From assembly GCA_914767715.1 (NCBI GenBank), contig OU612065.1:38564001-38628000 (forward strand): a stretch of DNA of 64,000 bases, given 5' to 3'. The notes under the pieces are model-generated. The model was given only the letters and a program-made list of their open reading frames with translations, made no database searches and had not been told where the DNA came from. The translations under genes and the position numbers were made by a program. The stretch comes from Membranipora membranacea (lineage: Eukaryota; Bryozoa; Gymnolaemata; Cheilostomatida; Membraniporidae). This document shows positions 26,701-39,700 of this stretch, piece by piece (the first letter of the stretch is position 1; each line of letters opens with the position of its first letter).

Positions 26701-29700
26701 GTACCGTTAAGTTATGTGAGCATCAGAGTTGGAGAGCAGTACTACTCAATGTTGAATTGAATGATCACTGATAACATTTACCGTAATACCTCGCCTATAA
26801 GGCACCGGCCTTATAAGTGAAGCAAAAGGAAAAGGAAAAAATAAAAATTCTCCAGTTACAATGCACCCCACAGCTATGAGGCACCTCTTTGAAAAGAAGG
26901 CAGACGCTCTACATACTGATTTATTCAGCCTCGCTTGCACGGCGCGGGTTTAGTCCAACCTAAATATAAAAATGTTCCAAATGATAGCCGCGCCTATATG
27001 CTCCTCTCTTATAGGCTCCTTCACTTATAAGGCAAGCGCCTAATAGGTGAGGTATTACGGTATAACTCACTCTTTCGTAATCTGAAGGGCTACCAAAGTG
27101 TACAGTTCTTGTGACATCTGTAGTCCCATCTCTAAAGAAAAAACAGAACGGTAACATTTAGTGACAGTGAAACCCAGTGAAGCGCTGATTGACATTTCTC
27201 AGGTATTCCATTCAAATATCTGGCATGTCTGCAAAAGTGTTGATTTTTTTGGACTGAACAATAAATCTTGGAGCCTTCCAGCCAGCCAACTCACAAAAGG
27301 TGACAACTAAAGAGCAACATTGGCAAAGGTAAGGGGAGAAATTTAATAAATAACTGCAAAAAATGTGTCAAGCATATTGATGCTGTCTCATTGTTACATA
27401 AAAGCTGTAATGAATTGAGAAATGATTTTAATTCCTGACTGATGAGGGTACATTTATAGAACCACAAAAAGGTTTGTCGAAACTGAGTGCAGTGAATTTT
27501 AATGAGCTAAATCATCAAACTATTTACTGAGTTTGAGGAAAATTCAGCTAAGTTGGCACCGAAAAAAATTCAATTTATCATCATCAGAAACTTACACGAA
27601 CAAATTCACCTGTGAAATGGTGAATATTGCAACTCTCAGTACAGTTAAGAGTTCACTGTAAAACAGCTTTTGTGCCCTAATAATACAATTCATTCAAATT
27701 TGTGGAAGAGGATATCATTCATTCACAGAAAAAAAAACCATAAATATATGGCGAGGAGTTAAGTGGCTGTTGGGGGCGGGTCTGAGTGATAGGTGACACT
27801 TGCGTACCTATACTGAGCGCCTGAATCAAGTAGGAAGATACCGGCATTATCTATGACCAAATCCTCACCAGCTACTGGCCTACAAAACAAACACAGTAAT
27901 AATACTCCCCGACCACGACTCTACTCATATCAAACACAACTGGAACACATCAATGAAAACAGAAAACTTCTCATGTTGGTCGAGTGGCAAAAAATGCATG
28001 GAAAAATTACACGAGCAGTTCCTGAAACTAGTACAGCAGTGGTGTGAGCTGTTGATTCTGACGTCACAACCAAAATAATTTGGAATTAACATGAAATATG
28101 CTCTTTTTATGTCTTGCTCAAATTAATTTTTTTGGTTATTGACAGGTCACGATGGTTTTGTGGAATTCAGGAAAGACAGAACGTAGAGACAAATTACACC
28201 TACATTATGGGAAAACGCTGATTGGCGGTCGCTAGTTTTGGTGCAAAGCGGTACTAAACATGGTATTCCAAGCATTGCATGGAACTATTAAATCACCTTA
28301 CACACTCCATCAATTGGAACAGACAGTCGGGCAAAAAGACAATGACGAAAGCCTTAGTCATTGCTGCCCAATCATCTCTATTCAATGAAAATATCAAATG
28401 ACTATTTCTCTGAATTAACCCAGGAAGGGTGAGTTTCCCCGAACTCCCCGGTGATTAATATGTTATATCATCTTACTTCTAGCTTACATATCACCACCAT
28501 GAACACTGATCTACATGTCGAGTTATACGGAAACAAAAAAACTAGATTTCATGTGAGTCATCAGTACATACTTGTAGTGGTTTATAGCAGCATTAGGACC
28601 GGAACTGGAGATTGTGTCAAAACTGAGGCTTATATAATCCTCCTGTGCTCTGTAACCAAAAAGTAAACACTCCAAAGTTAATCTCAAGGAAAAAATGAGA
28701 ATATATACTGCAGGCTTAGTCTATGCTGACTAGCAGTTGAGCAATAACTTTATCTATAAGGTAAGAACTGGCAAGGAAATCATGAGAATCACCCTCAACC
28801 TCCTTCGCCACAAGCTGTCTTTTTTATTTCGAAACTTGACGTTTTTATCTTTAAAGGAAATCCGGTTTCTGTAATCTATATATCAGGTAGTGGGTTAAGG
28901 TACTGACTGTACAGGGTTGTATTTATGTAATTATGAGTAAAAATGGTCAAAAATATTACAGATGACTTAGATAGATAGTGGTGTAGCCTCTTATTCAAAA
29001 AGGTCAATCGAATCATGCGCAAACGCCTCCTCGTTAAACTGAGGCACACCGGGTGTAACTGTGTTACATGTTTCCTATCAAGGCCGAGCTCTGCAATGTT
29101 GTAACAGTTATGATATGCTCGGTCCTGGGAGATTTTATGAGAAAATCACCGGTTCTGTATCATTGTGGTCGAGACGGAAATTTCATTTAATAGAAGGTGT
29201 TAGAAGCTCATCATTATGTAGACTAGAGGTAACCGTCACTCATATTTGTGGCTTAATAATAAATATATGCCATTGCCGAGCATTGCTTTGGTTAATCTGA
29301 TATTTCTTCTCAGTTCTCTATTCGCAGCGGCTCTATTTAGAGAGACCACAGCACAGACACAGGGTGATTGATTGTGTTTGATGTCACTCTCTTCCAAGAT
29401 CAAATATCATCCATAGTTTGCACTTTACTAAGTCAAAGTATGTAGTTATTAAAGATACCACTGTAACTACAAGCTCATCTAAAGCCGGCAAAATAGTTTG
29501 CATAACAAACTGCAAGACTGTCAACAACTGCAACAAGCGCTCCTACGCCTTGTATTAAAGGCTCAAAAAGTAAAAACGCTATCAATTTTTGTCCTTTTAA
29601 AGAATGTTATACAATGTCAAGTATTTCAGATACAAGATTGAATCCATATTAGGAGCCGGGTTGGATGGTCTGGGAATGATTACAGTTCGCTATGTCATGT

Positions 29701-32700
29701 GTCAACAAGCATAGAGGAGGGGTGTACATGAACGAAAGGACACGGGTCATGTTATTCTATGTGATATTATTGTCAAATACCTCTTAATTTCTTCAAGTTT
29801 TGAGGCTGCCTCTGTTTCTGTAACATTGTTATGTTTTATCTACAAAATATTTTACCTATTACTCATATAATATGTCACCGGTATGTATGATTGAACGCAG
29901 TGTTGACCAAAGACTTAGAACCTGAATCTCTACAAAAACAATGGGGGATGTCTACTACCCCTTCAATAGTGTCCATAGAGTTTTAGTCTTTTCAAATCAC
30001 AACCATGACATCAAAATTATAGAATAATTTTTGTTTGTTGATAGACTAATTCGCCACAATATTTTTGTTTTAATAAACTTAAGCACATGTCAACTGAATC
30101 TCAAGTATTCTCCTTGATTCATGTACTAAATGATTCAAATTCTCAACATCGTGAGATAAGTTTTCTATGTGACTAAGAAGTTCAACAGAAAACTGACAGG
30201 CCAAAATGTTGAATATTTTACATATCAGGTCCAGCATGAAAATTCATTAAAATACATGGGCAGCAAGTATAATAGTGACATGGACATTAATCTCACTCTC
30301 GCGGTGTGTCCTTGCCTTCAGCAATGCAGTAATTTGTAACGAGGATAATAAATGGTCTACAAAACTTTCGCCCCAGAATGTTTTTCACAAGCAATTAAAT
30401 AGTTTAATTTGTATGTTCAAAACGGAGAGTGACAGCTATGGATGACGTTTATTAATTTTTATGATAATTTAAGTAATTATCACTGTCTGAGCCTTAAAGG
30501 CTAAATTTATTTTATGTAGCTTATTACTACAAATTAAATATGCCCTGTCACGCTGGATGCAAATGTATAATATTATTGATCGACATAAATGGCCCCTTTT
30601 ATATTTGCTATGATAATTTCAGCTACGAAATGCCCAAAACTGCGTATGTATTATTATTTTAATGAGATGTCCCATTGAAATCGTGATTTTGATGTCATTT
30701 GTTTACTTAGGTTGGGAATATTTTTCTGGCAGGCCGAGTGTTTGATAAAATTTAGGAGACAATGATTGTCTATTTTTTATAAAACATAATAGGTAATTAT
30801 GCAGGTGGTGTAGATGCTACCAAATGAGTGTTTGAACAATGAATCGTTTTCCAAAACTATTGTAATACTATGACCACAATAAAACCTACCGTAAACATAT
30901 TTTCCAATAATTCTCACCTCTTTTTCGAGCCATGAATAGAATTCACATAGTGTAACTGCGTCCTTATACTACAAATAAAGCACAATTAATAACAAAATTG
31001 TTCTCTAAATCTGCCATTGTCCAAACAAAGCAAAGACAATAGAAAGAATCTGCTAGGATTTTTTGGTCAACGAGCTGTTGTTAATTGATCCCAGGGTAAC
31101 GGGATTCAAATAGTTAATAATAAAAAAATAAATACAAGACTGACTAATTTACCAACAACTAACAAAACAGCCTTTCACAGGATTAAGCAAAATAACTGCA
31201 GAGGAGATACCACTAATTGCAAATTCCATCTGCATCTATGGACACTAAATATCTAACCACATGCCTATTTCCAACATCGAACCCGTTAATTGACTGTAAA
31301 ATTGACGGTAATATCTGATGACTCACATGGGCATTTCGCATTCCTTGTATCTCGGTCTCGTTCTTCACAGTTTTCATTTCGCTCACATGCGAGTTTTGTG
31401 TAACATATTTCTTTTCCTATGAGGGAGGGAAGCAATAGGAGGGCTTATCACACACATAAAACATGCAAGATATGAGGTGACAAGCTCAAAGGGTGCATTA
31501 TGACCAAACCCTTGGCGCTTTACATATCGGACCGTGCCTGCGTCAAAACTAGAGGAGATTATGTAATTTACGTCAAAAATGTGGTGACCACATGAGAAAT
31601 GAGACCTTTTTCTTTTGAGATGTAAAATTCATCCATGATTAATGTTACAACTTTTAACCAATGAAACCACACCCTGATCAATAAGAGAACTGCTCCTACC
31701 TTTGGTATGTTGGCGTGGATACTCTGACTGGCTCCTTTAGGCAGCTGTAAAAGAAATTAAAACTTATCATCATGAAGGGTTGTCCTGAGTAGGCTATTGG
31801 TACATTTATATTTGCATTTTATACTACTGATAGAGCAGGACAAGCTTTGGAGCGACCAACACCTGCGCCTCAAGTTTACGCGGGCTACATGTTTTTCATA
31901 GTTCCTTATCGGAATTTTTTATGCAATTCACTAAATTCATGTTATGGGAATTTTTGGCTGTTCTTTACAAATCAAAGATTATTCTAGCATTTACCCAGAT
32001 CTTTTTCTTGCACGTCTGGACAACGTCAGCCAAGTGATTCTCAAACTGGCTATATGGGTACACTTTTACTCCAGTCTTCTCATCACAACGTAGGTGATGC
32101 TGAACAGCACTAGAGTTCTTCAACTCGTCAACGTAAAAGCTATAATTGTCATAGATGCATATATAAAATATAATATTCTTGATCCAGGTTTGTATATAAA
32201 ATGAGAGTTGTCCCCCTAATAGTCGGTGCTTTACAACTCCATAAATAAACATCAATATTTATCAGCATTTTCCTCCCTATGGTTACATAAATTTAAACTG
32301 GTGAAAGTTGCTGAGAAACTTACTTATCCAATTAAATTTCATTATGGCAGGTGGTAAATTTAAAGTAAGTAATCAAATGGTTAACGCAATGAGGCCCATT
32401 GTTTTTGTTAGCTGTAGCAGTTTTTGTGCCCAAGGGACTCATGGTTCACCTGAAAAAGGTGTGAGATGTCGTGCTACAGCAGCTAACAAGAGACGAGTGA
32501 CTTAAGTATTAAGTATTCATCAGACCGAGTGAAGTTGCACTGACCTGACACGCTGGCCCTCTCCCTGAGTCACGATAACATATGAGTAGAACACTGGATT
32601 AAGTGGTATATCAGAACCTCTAAGGTTTAACAGCCCTGAAACAAAAAGTAGAATAATGACTCAGCATAAAGTAGCGATTAAAATAAGAAGGTTAATACTT

Positions 32701-35297
32701 GGTTGCTTGCTTCACATTGAAGCAAACCTCGGTTACAGAATAAGCTTCCTGCCCAAATCAGATAATACGATCCAACCGCAACCATGACCAATAATTTCAG
32801 AGTTGTGTCACTTTTGTTTCAAGTAAGGCAACTTCCATGTACATGATCATTTGCTAAGGCTACGAGTCATATAATGCGATGTACTAAGCACCACAAAGCT
32901 AATAAGCTCTTAAGTTGCAATCTTACAGGCTATATCATCGAGAGCAGTGAGAACACAGGCTGAGCAGTTCTGTTTGACCATCTCCCCTCTCAGTAAGCCT
33001 ACTTTGTCTTCCCATGACACACCTAAAGCAAAGAAACATGTAAACTCATGAATCAGGGTTATATAGCTGTATACTGTAAGAGATGAATTTGGCAAGCTCC
33101 ATATTGGTATCAAATCATGTTTTCTGAAATCTGTTGCTGAGAAGTGGTATGGTTGAACCATGCCTTAGACAAATCATCTCGCAATTCTCAGTCTCTCACC
33201 AAAGATCCATAGGCTAAGACACATCAAGTCAGATGCAGCAGAGTAATATTTAATCAAAGCTTACCTGAATATTTGAGATCTAGGATGAGGAGAGGATTAT
33301 TTGGCCTTGCTGGTCTATCACTCCATATTGAATCTATGAGATTGGTGGCTACAGGCACCAGATTCAATCCATGTACTTCTAATTCTGTATTTAGAGTTGC
33401 CCATCCACCTGAAGTAGACTTATGAAATTGAAAATAGAATTGACACTTGATGAATCTTATATACAATCAAGGATCGACTATTTCAAGCGGTTAGGTCTTG
33501 CTATGGTCATAATTGATCCGTTTGGCAGCGAACAACACACAGAGTGACGTCATGTCGCTCAACTTTCAATTTTGACTATCCTGATACCTCATCATTGATC
33601 ACCAGTATTCAGGCACAACTTAACTGATTTTCATAACCAAATTCTTTTTTTTTTAAACTATAAAGCTATATGATATCTGTGGTGCTACATTATACCTGAT
33701 GACATAACATTAGGATCCACTCCGACTTCACCTCCTTCAACTGTTATAACATTGCTTAGCCAGTCAGCTATAGTTGGTGTATCCTTTAAACCTGAAGAAA
33801 GAAAAACAGAGTGGTCTCTGGTTCTGTAAAGATTCAGCTAAATGATATATGTCTTCAAATAGAAAAGTCGGCGAAGACAATTGTATACATGGCTATCAAA
33901 ACATTCAACAAAATCATGTAGCCTACATCTCTGTGGGACATTATTTGTGTACCTTGTTTCATCACCAGCCAGTTATCATCTGTTTGCACATCTGCCTGTA
34001 GATGATATCTCCCATCTACCCACAGAGCGGCTGCTGACTGGGTCACAACTGCAGTCCCTACAATGTTCCGGAAGCCGTTATAATGAAGGTCAAGGTATTT
34101 CAGTCAAACCAATAGTTGTGATTCCTAGAGTATGTTATTTATGTTAGTGCTGTGATGATCAAATACCACACTGCGCAAATCACATCTTTGAACTTATAAC
34201 TACCGATGAGGTTAGCCTGACTAACCTGCACTTCCAGAGAAACCAGATATGAATTCCCTCCTACAGTCACAATCACTAATGTATTCATTCTACAATAAAA
34301 GAATGGTTTTACACATATGATGCTGAAGTAGTCTTTGGTTTCACACATATGAACGTTGAAGTAGTCTTTGTTGGTGGGATTTGTTCATATGAATTTATGA
34401 AGCTGCAGATATAAGGTCGGCTACGTATCTGCAGCAAATGATGACTTTATTGTTGTCATTGCAGCAAGGGGGTTCATTGGTCGTTGCAATATTATTTTCA
34501 ATTTGCTTTAATTATAAACTTTCAGAAAACCTCAATAAATAAATAAATAGTAATGAAATCACTGATGAATAGCGCAGAGTAACAGTCACATAAACTTGAT
34601 CACATGCTTTCTGTAATTGGTGCAAGTCCAGTGGTCTAGTGGCCTCGACCACAAGGGCACTCGACCACAGGACTTGCACCAACTACAGAAGGCCTGAGAG
34701 CTTGATGGATACTGGAAGATGTACTCGGTCCTTGCTAAGATGTTCAAGATAGTTTTTACCGCCCCTGTAAGTTTGCATATGGGTTATCATTCATTCCATG
34801 GGCTGACAGCCGGACATAATCATGAATGATTGATAAGTCTGACTCTTCCATCCAGGACTACAAGCGGTAATACGGGAACCCAAATACATTATTATCATAA
34901 GATAAAAATCTCCTAAAAAAATGACTTAAGATGTATATCATTATTATTATATACACAGAATTTACAACAGTGTTTGTACGCTAGGTCTATTATACATGTA
35001 TCCTGGGAAGAGGGAGTGCATTGATGCATGTGTGGGCAGGGAGAATTCTCCCTGGTGTGGGTGAATTTTAGCATTTAACTAACTGCTTAATTGATTTGTG
35101 CTCCCTCCCAATCCCTGTCTGTTCAACTGTTGTAAAGTGAGATATATTATTTTTAGTTTATATTTTATTTGCTACAGTACCTGATGTGCATCTCCAGAAG
35201 GAACTACATATGCCTGCAGGGGATGAGTCACTGTTTTGGAATCCTTCATCAGTTGTCTCAAAGACTTAAGAAACTGGCCAGTTGGCTTTGGCCCCAT
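20701..35297 (-). CDS. XPNPEP1: Xaa-Pro aminopeptidase 1, complete 20-exon gene
   Basis: A cytosolic, Mn-dependent M24B (pita-bread fold) peptidase removing N-terminal residues that precede proline. Exons: 35297-35181, 34289-34226, 34057-33953, 33791-33696, 33408-33265, 33022-32927, 32635-32545, 32139-31995, 31744-31700, 31416-31327, 30962-30918, 29839-29781, 28649-28572, 27879-27808, 27131-27071, 26388-26214, 25107-25036, 24510-24434, 23493-23395, 20820-20701. All use GT-AG sites with matching phases and sum to 1851 bp, 616 aa (human about 623). Metal ligands are D410, D421, H484, E519 and E533 ([37 protein letters not shown]). The family's further histidines are H390 and H493. An Asn replaces the usual Ile just before H390. 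The ATG at 35297 opens [14 protein letters not shown] and no upstream start is needed. No signal peptide is present, which fits the cytosolic paralogue rather than XPNPEP2. The last intron is about 2.6 kb. Confidence 0.95.
26779..27062. mobile_element. 284-bp MITE with long terminal inverted repeats
   Basis: Both ends begin TACCGTAATACCTC. The inverted arms match over about 43 bp with five differences and end in CTTATAAGTGAAG. The element is flanked by, or ends in, TA on each side, as expected for Tc1/mariner-type insertions. It has no coding capacity. It lies in the XPNPEP1 intron after exon 15, and its right end is only 8 bp from that exon's splice donor (GTGAGTTA, then the element). Confidence 0.85.
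34606..34693. repeat. 88-bp foldback element, family A copy 1
   Basis: Terminal arms of about 24 bp (TTCTGTA, then TTGGTGCAAGTCC) face each other as inverted repeats with two mismatches. The middle carries further inverted GTGGTC-GAGTG-type blocks. A related sequence lies at 47472-47532 in the opposite orientation, so this is a dispersed family. It lies in XPNPEP1 intron 1. Confidence 0.75.
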
Positions 35298-36418
35298 TTT
35301 GTCTAGTTATCCAAAGACAATTGTGTGATAAAGCAGTTGAATGGAGAAAAATATGGAAAAAACTATGACCTTGTAATGTCCTTGAACATTTACATTTTAT
35401 TTCCTCTATTTGCTGTTCCACTAACAAAGGAGTAACAACTCCTAATATGGTCTCTGAGAGACCATATTAGGAGTTGTTACTCCTTTGTTAGTGGAGCAGC
35501 AACTCCAGTCGAAAGAGCTAAAGCCATAGGCTGGGTAGACCAGGGAGACTGAATTATATGGCTAAAGCCAAGCGACCTAAGTCTTGTTTGGTCATATTTA
35601 AATGGGCAATATGGCATGCAGCCTTTGAATCAAGTTAGTCATTGCCTAGCAGTAAAATCTCCAATTTTGAGTCAAATAGGGGCAAACCAAAATTCTCATT
35701 CATTATGAGAACTGCAAGGAAATGGAATTTCCCTGCCCTTGATCACCTGCTCCTCAAACCCCCTAGCCTTTAGCATAAGCTGTTCAGTTCCTATGAAATC
35801 ATGATATCTTGACCTAGAACGATATGTCGATTTTGAGAACCCGGCTTCTAAAGTCACAGCTAATGGAGCTGGTGCTAGAGACTAAGAAGGTCGCAGGTAA
35901 ATTTGCAAGTAAAGTGTACATTGGCTGAGCCTTACCGTATCTCAAACAAAAATAGGGTCTCGTGGAGATTCCTTGCTCAGCAATGCAGTAGTTGATTGAG
36001 CTCTGCCCCCATTGACTCAGCCGATCAAAGCCAACATTTGACTAGCGGAAGGGCAGCATGCCTATATGTTTCAAATTGCACATATTCCAGTTTGATATGC
36101 CTGGTGTCATCAAGATTATTTCTATCAAAATATTCACATAAAACTTGGATAATATAATGTTATCATAGCTTGAGGCATAACTCAATGATTGAAGCAGTTT
36201 GGTCAAGGAAAATTATGTGGGCCCAAAATGCACCCAAAGTTCTGAGCAAGCAATTGAGAGTGCAATTTGAAATGTTCTCCACCACCATGAAGTTCCTTGG
36301 AGTTTATGGAATCAGCATATTTACAACAGACTAATTTCAAGCAAAAATCCTGCAAGTTTGAACATGGAAATAAGACAAGCTGAGCAAAATGCAATTTGTG
36401 AATTGTGGTATGAGTTTG
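35298..36418. other. intergenic region between XPNPEP1 (5' end) and PHGDH (3' end)
   Basis: Presumably carries the XPNPEP1 promoter, which is read leftward, and beyond it the PHGDH cleavage site. The striking content is the long palindrome at 35410-35502, only about 110 bp upstream of the XPNPEP1 start codon. No exon was recognised. Confidence 0.4.
35410..35502. repeat. 93-bp near-perfect palindrome (46-bp arms)
   Basis: The arms 35410-35455 and 35457-35502 are reverse complements with one mismatch around a single central G at 35456. They could form a cruciform in DNA or a long hairpin in RNA. Within each arm GGAGTAACAACTCC is itself a small inverted repeat. No flanking target-site duplication was evident. 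Confidence 0.9.
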
Positions 36419-36424
36419 TTTATT
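36419..36424 (-). terminator. candidate polyadenylation signal of PHGDH
   Basis: AATAAA on the minus strand about 320 nt past the PHGDH stop codon. It was assigned by position only; a closer variant hexamer could be used instead. Confidence 0.35.
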
Positions 36425-36746
36425 CAAATTCTGATTTGATGATAGTTAAAGCTGCCGAGAGACAAATATGTGTCTACAAATTAGTGAAGTTGAGGTAATG
36501 TTTCCATAAAATCAACAACACAAGATGTTTTAAAAATCAATATATAAGTACTTTACAAAGACGTGTCGCAGATAGAGTCAGTTAGAGGTTTTCAAAACTT
36601 GATGTACATGCGGTACAAGTGATACCATCACCACTTTGTCATTATAAAATCCAAAAATGCTGATGCTGAAAATTGCAGAAAATGGAGAAATGGTCATTGT
36701 CCAGTTTGAGCAATCAAAAAAGGTGTTTTGAACAATCAAACAAGTA

Positions 36747-39700
36747 TTATAAAATACACAGCTTAACATCCTTAAGGGCGCTGGTATCTTTTGGAGCAGC
36801 ATTCAACTGAGCAATGAAGACCTTCTGCGTTGTGCTAGTGGCAACAGCCATTGATGAGACCGACACTCCTTGTGAAGCAAGACCTCCTAAAAATACAAAT
36901 TACAAAGAATCATTCGTGTAAATCACATTGTAAGAAAAGCTACCCACAGCATGAAACTAAACCTAGAAACAAACCTAGCAAATTGGCCGTGAATTTCTTA
37001 TACCAAGAGTTGATAAGTGAAAATGCGGTTTTTGGAAATTATCACAACTTTTGTAAATTGCAGAAATTAAAAAGAGTGTGAATTTTCAATTTTTGCAACA
37101 AACCTTCTTCCTGATATTTTAAAGTAAGTGGGCGAGGATTTTATACATGGAAGAGCATCACTTCATCACGATGTTATAATCATACATACCTAAAATTTTA
37201 GCTTGTGCGTCGCTGGCAGCAGCTACATCTGCAGAGTCTATGGTGGAGATGATGTATGGGGAGCCCATGGAGAGCAGCATACCACCTGTCAGAGCACAGC
37301 CTGATACGTGTGTCAATACTGAGCAGGTGCCCTGAACACATCCTCCTACCATTACTTTGTCATCACAGACCAATAATACGGAGTTATTTCCTCCGCTCAC
37401 ATAATCTGTAGTTACCTGATCAGAAAAGAAATATAGAAACATATTGGTATAAAAGTTTGTATGTCAGCTGTCATTCCGATTAAATTTCAAATGAAGTCTG
37501 TTTGCTTTAGCGGTCTGTTGTGAATTCTGTTTGCTTTGAGGTAGAAAAATGAGCTTACGATTAACACAGTAGCATCATATCTTGATGCTCAACTTTCGGG
37601 AAATTTTACCATGATGGTTTAGCAGCCTACAAAGCATTTATTTTGGCAGCAAATATTAGGTCATGGCTTGTTGTTCTCTTGTAAAGCGAATAAAGTACAT
37701 GATGCGAGTGGTAACAGAGTCAGTATAATACCTCATAGCCAGCGGCTTTAGCTAGTGTTGGTGCGTTTACCAAGTTAGCGCCAGGGCTGCCCACTAAACC
37801 CATACTGACTGCAGCCTGTAAAAACTTCAGACTTGTCTTCATTGCAGCATCTACAAAATATGTGTTTGTGCAATACCCTCCTCCATGTTGCAAACTAACA
37901 GTGTAGTTGAAGTTGATTGAATGTTGATTTCAGGGAAAACTTCATATTGTCTCAACAATTAATAAAAATAAAAATCACAAAATAATGAATCGTATTGAAT
38001 TCCTGACTGGAAAGGTATTTTCTGATTCCCATATAGTCCAGCATTGATAGCCTGCAAAGTGGTTAGAGTTGCGGGTCCAGGAACAAATCCCCATAAGAGT
38101 GTAATCTGAACCCAATCTCAACCCAATGAATGGCGAGAAAAAACTTATATCCCCAACCCCAGCAGAACCCACCTCCAGTAGTCCTAACAGTGACTTTAGT
38201 TGGTGATTCCAGGACACCTATCAACAGAAGACCGAGAGCTTTTCCGAGCGCTACCATTGGCTGACTGGCAGGATCCATAGAGTGCTGCATAGCCTGAGCA
38301 TTCAACTAAAACCAGAAAATAATTTCATTTTATTCAAAGCATTTTAATTTGCTGTAGAGAGAAATATGCAATTTTAAAATACCCTGATAGCAGTACTATT
38401 GTCTTCAGCAATAATACAATTTCAATCATTTTTCTATCCCTCCCTTTACACAATGCTATCTTTGTATGACAGAGTCCTGCATATGGAGTAGATTTGGCCA
38501 TCATCTAATTATCTGACACATCCAAGGAGCAACCATATGAGAAACTAAGTAGATTACTTACAGCACCAAACATGCTCTTGCCATCTCGAGCGTCGATGAA
38601 CTGTTGAGCTATTTCCTCAGCGACTCTAGTCTGTGCCTCTGTTGTACTTGCACCGAGATGAGGGGTGGCCAGAACGTTGGGATGTTTAGCAAGTGTGTAA
38701 TCTTTTGGTGGTTCCTGGATAACATCAAAAAAGATTTTTGAACTGCATGATGCACAAAATAGTTGTGGGTAACAGCAATTTATCTAGTGGAACTTGGTTT
38801 GATAAAGGAAGTGAAAAAATTGATGGCTCTGATCAGCTTTTCAGCCTGATGTGAAAATTTATAAATCATTTAAAGTGGCTTGACCGGTATATAAGGCCCA
38901 GTCAACGTAAAGCGATCACCCAGCCATATCAAATTCAAATGGGGTTAGCAGCATTCAAATTCCTCCTGCTTTTTCGGAAATAAGATGAGCAGTAGTTAAT
39001 TTTTTTTAATGAGAATCGTATGTGCTAAAGCAGAGTTGTGTGATACACTTGCCCAATAAAGTTTTATTCCAAGAATCGCATCGGAAAGTGGTGAAAACAC
39101 ATCAAAATTGCCCAGTCCCAATGATTTCAAATCATCCGCTTCAAATTTCACGGGCTCTTATTGGTCAATTTTGACGTTTATGATTGATGTGTTAGAGGTT
39201 GCCTAGATACCGTAGTCAAGATTGAAATTGGACGTTGTAATAAAATCCTATAATCCCAGGTGTGATGAGCCAACATAACAATAGCTATATCATATGCTGC
39301 TATTCAACTTTATTTATAGGTGTCTGAAAATCACAATTTCTTATATAACACACTTGACCACTTGAGAACGCAACGTGGACTGGCTGTTAGAGGCGGAGAC
39401 CAAGGCCATTCTCCGCCTCTAATTATACTGATCAGCCAATGGTCTTGCCTGTCACTACACATTAATCCCCGTGCACCCCCTCATTTGCTTAGTACTTTAA
39501 GCGTAATTATTATGATCACCTTTTTCTTCATCTTGCTTGAAATTTGTTTTGCCTTTCTTTTCAACGGCTGATTTTGAAAAACATTCTCATCAAATGAAAG
39601 TTATACCAATACAAATTTTTTAAAAATGTAGTAATGTAAGCTCCCTTCAATCTCAACGGATTCGCACAGTTAGCCAAGAATGAGACAAGAAGTCAAATTA

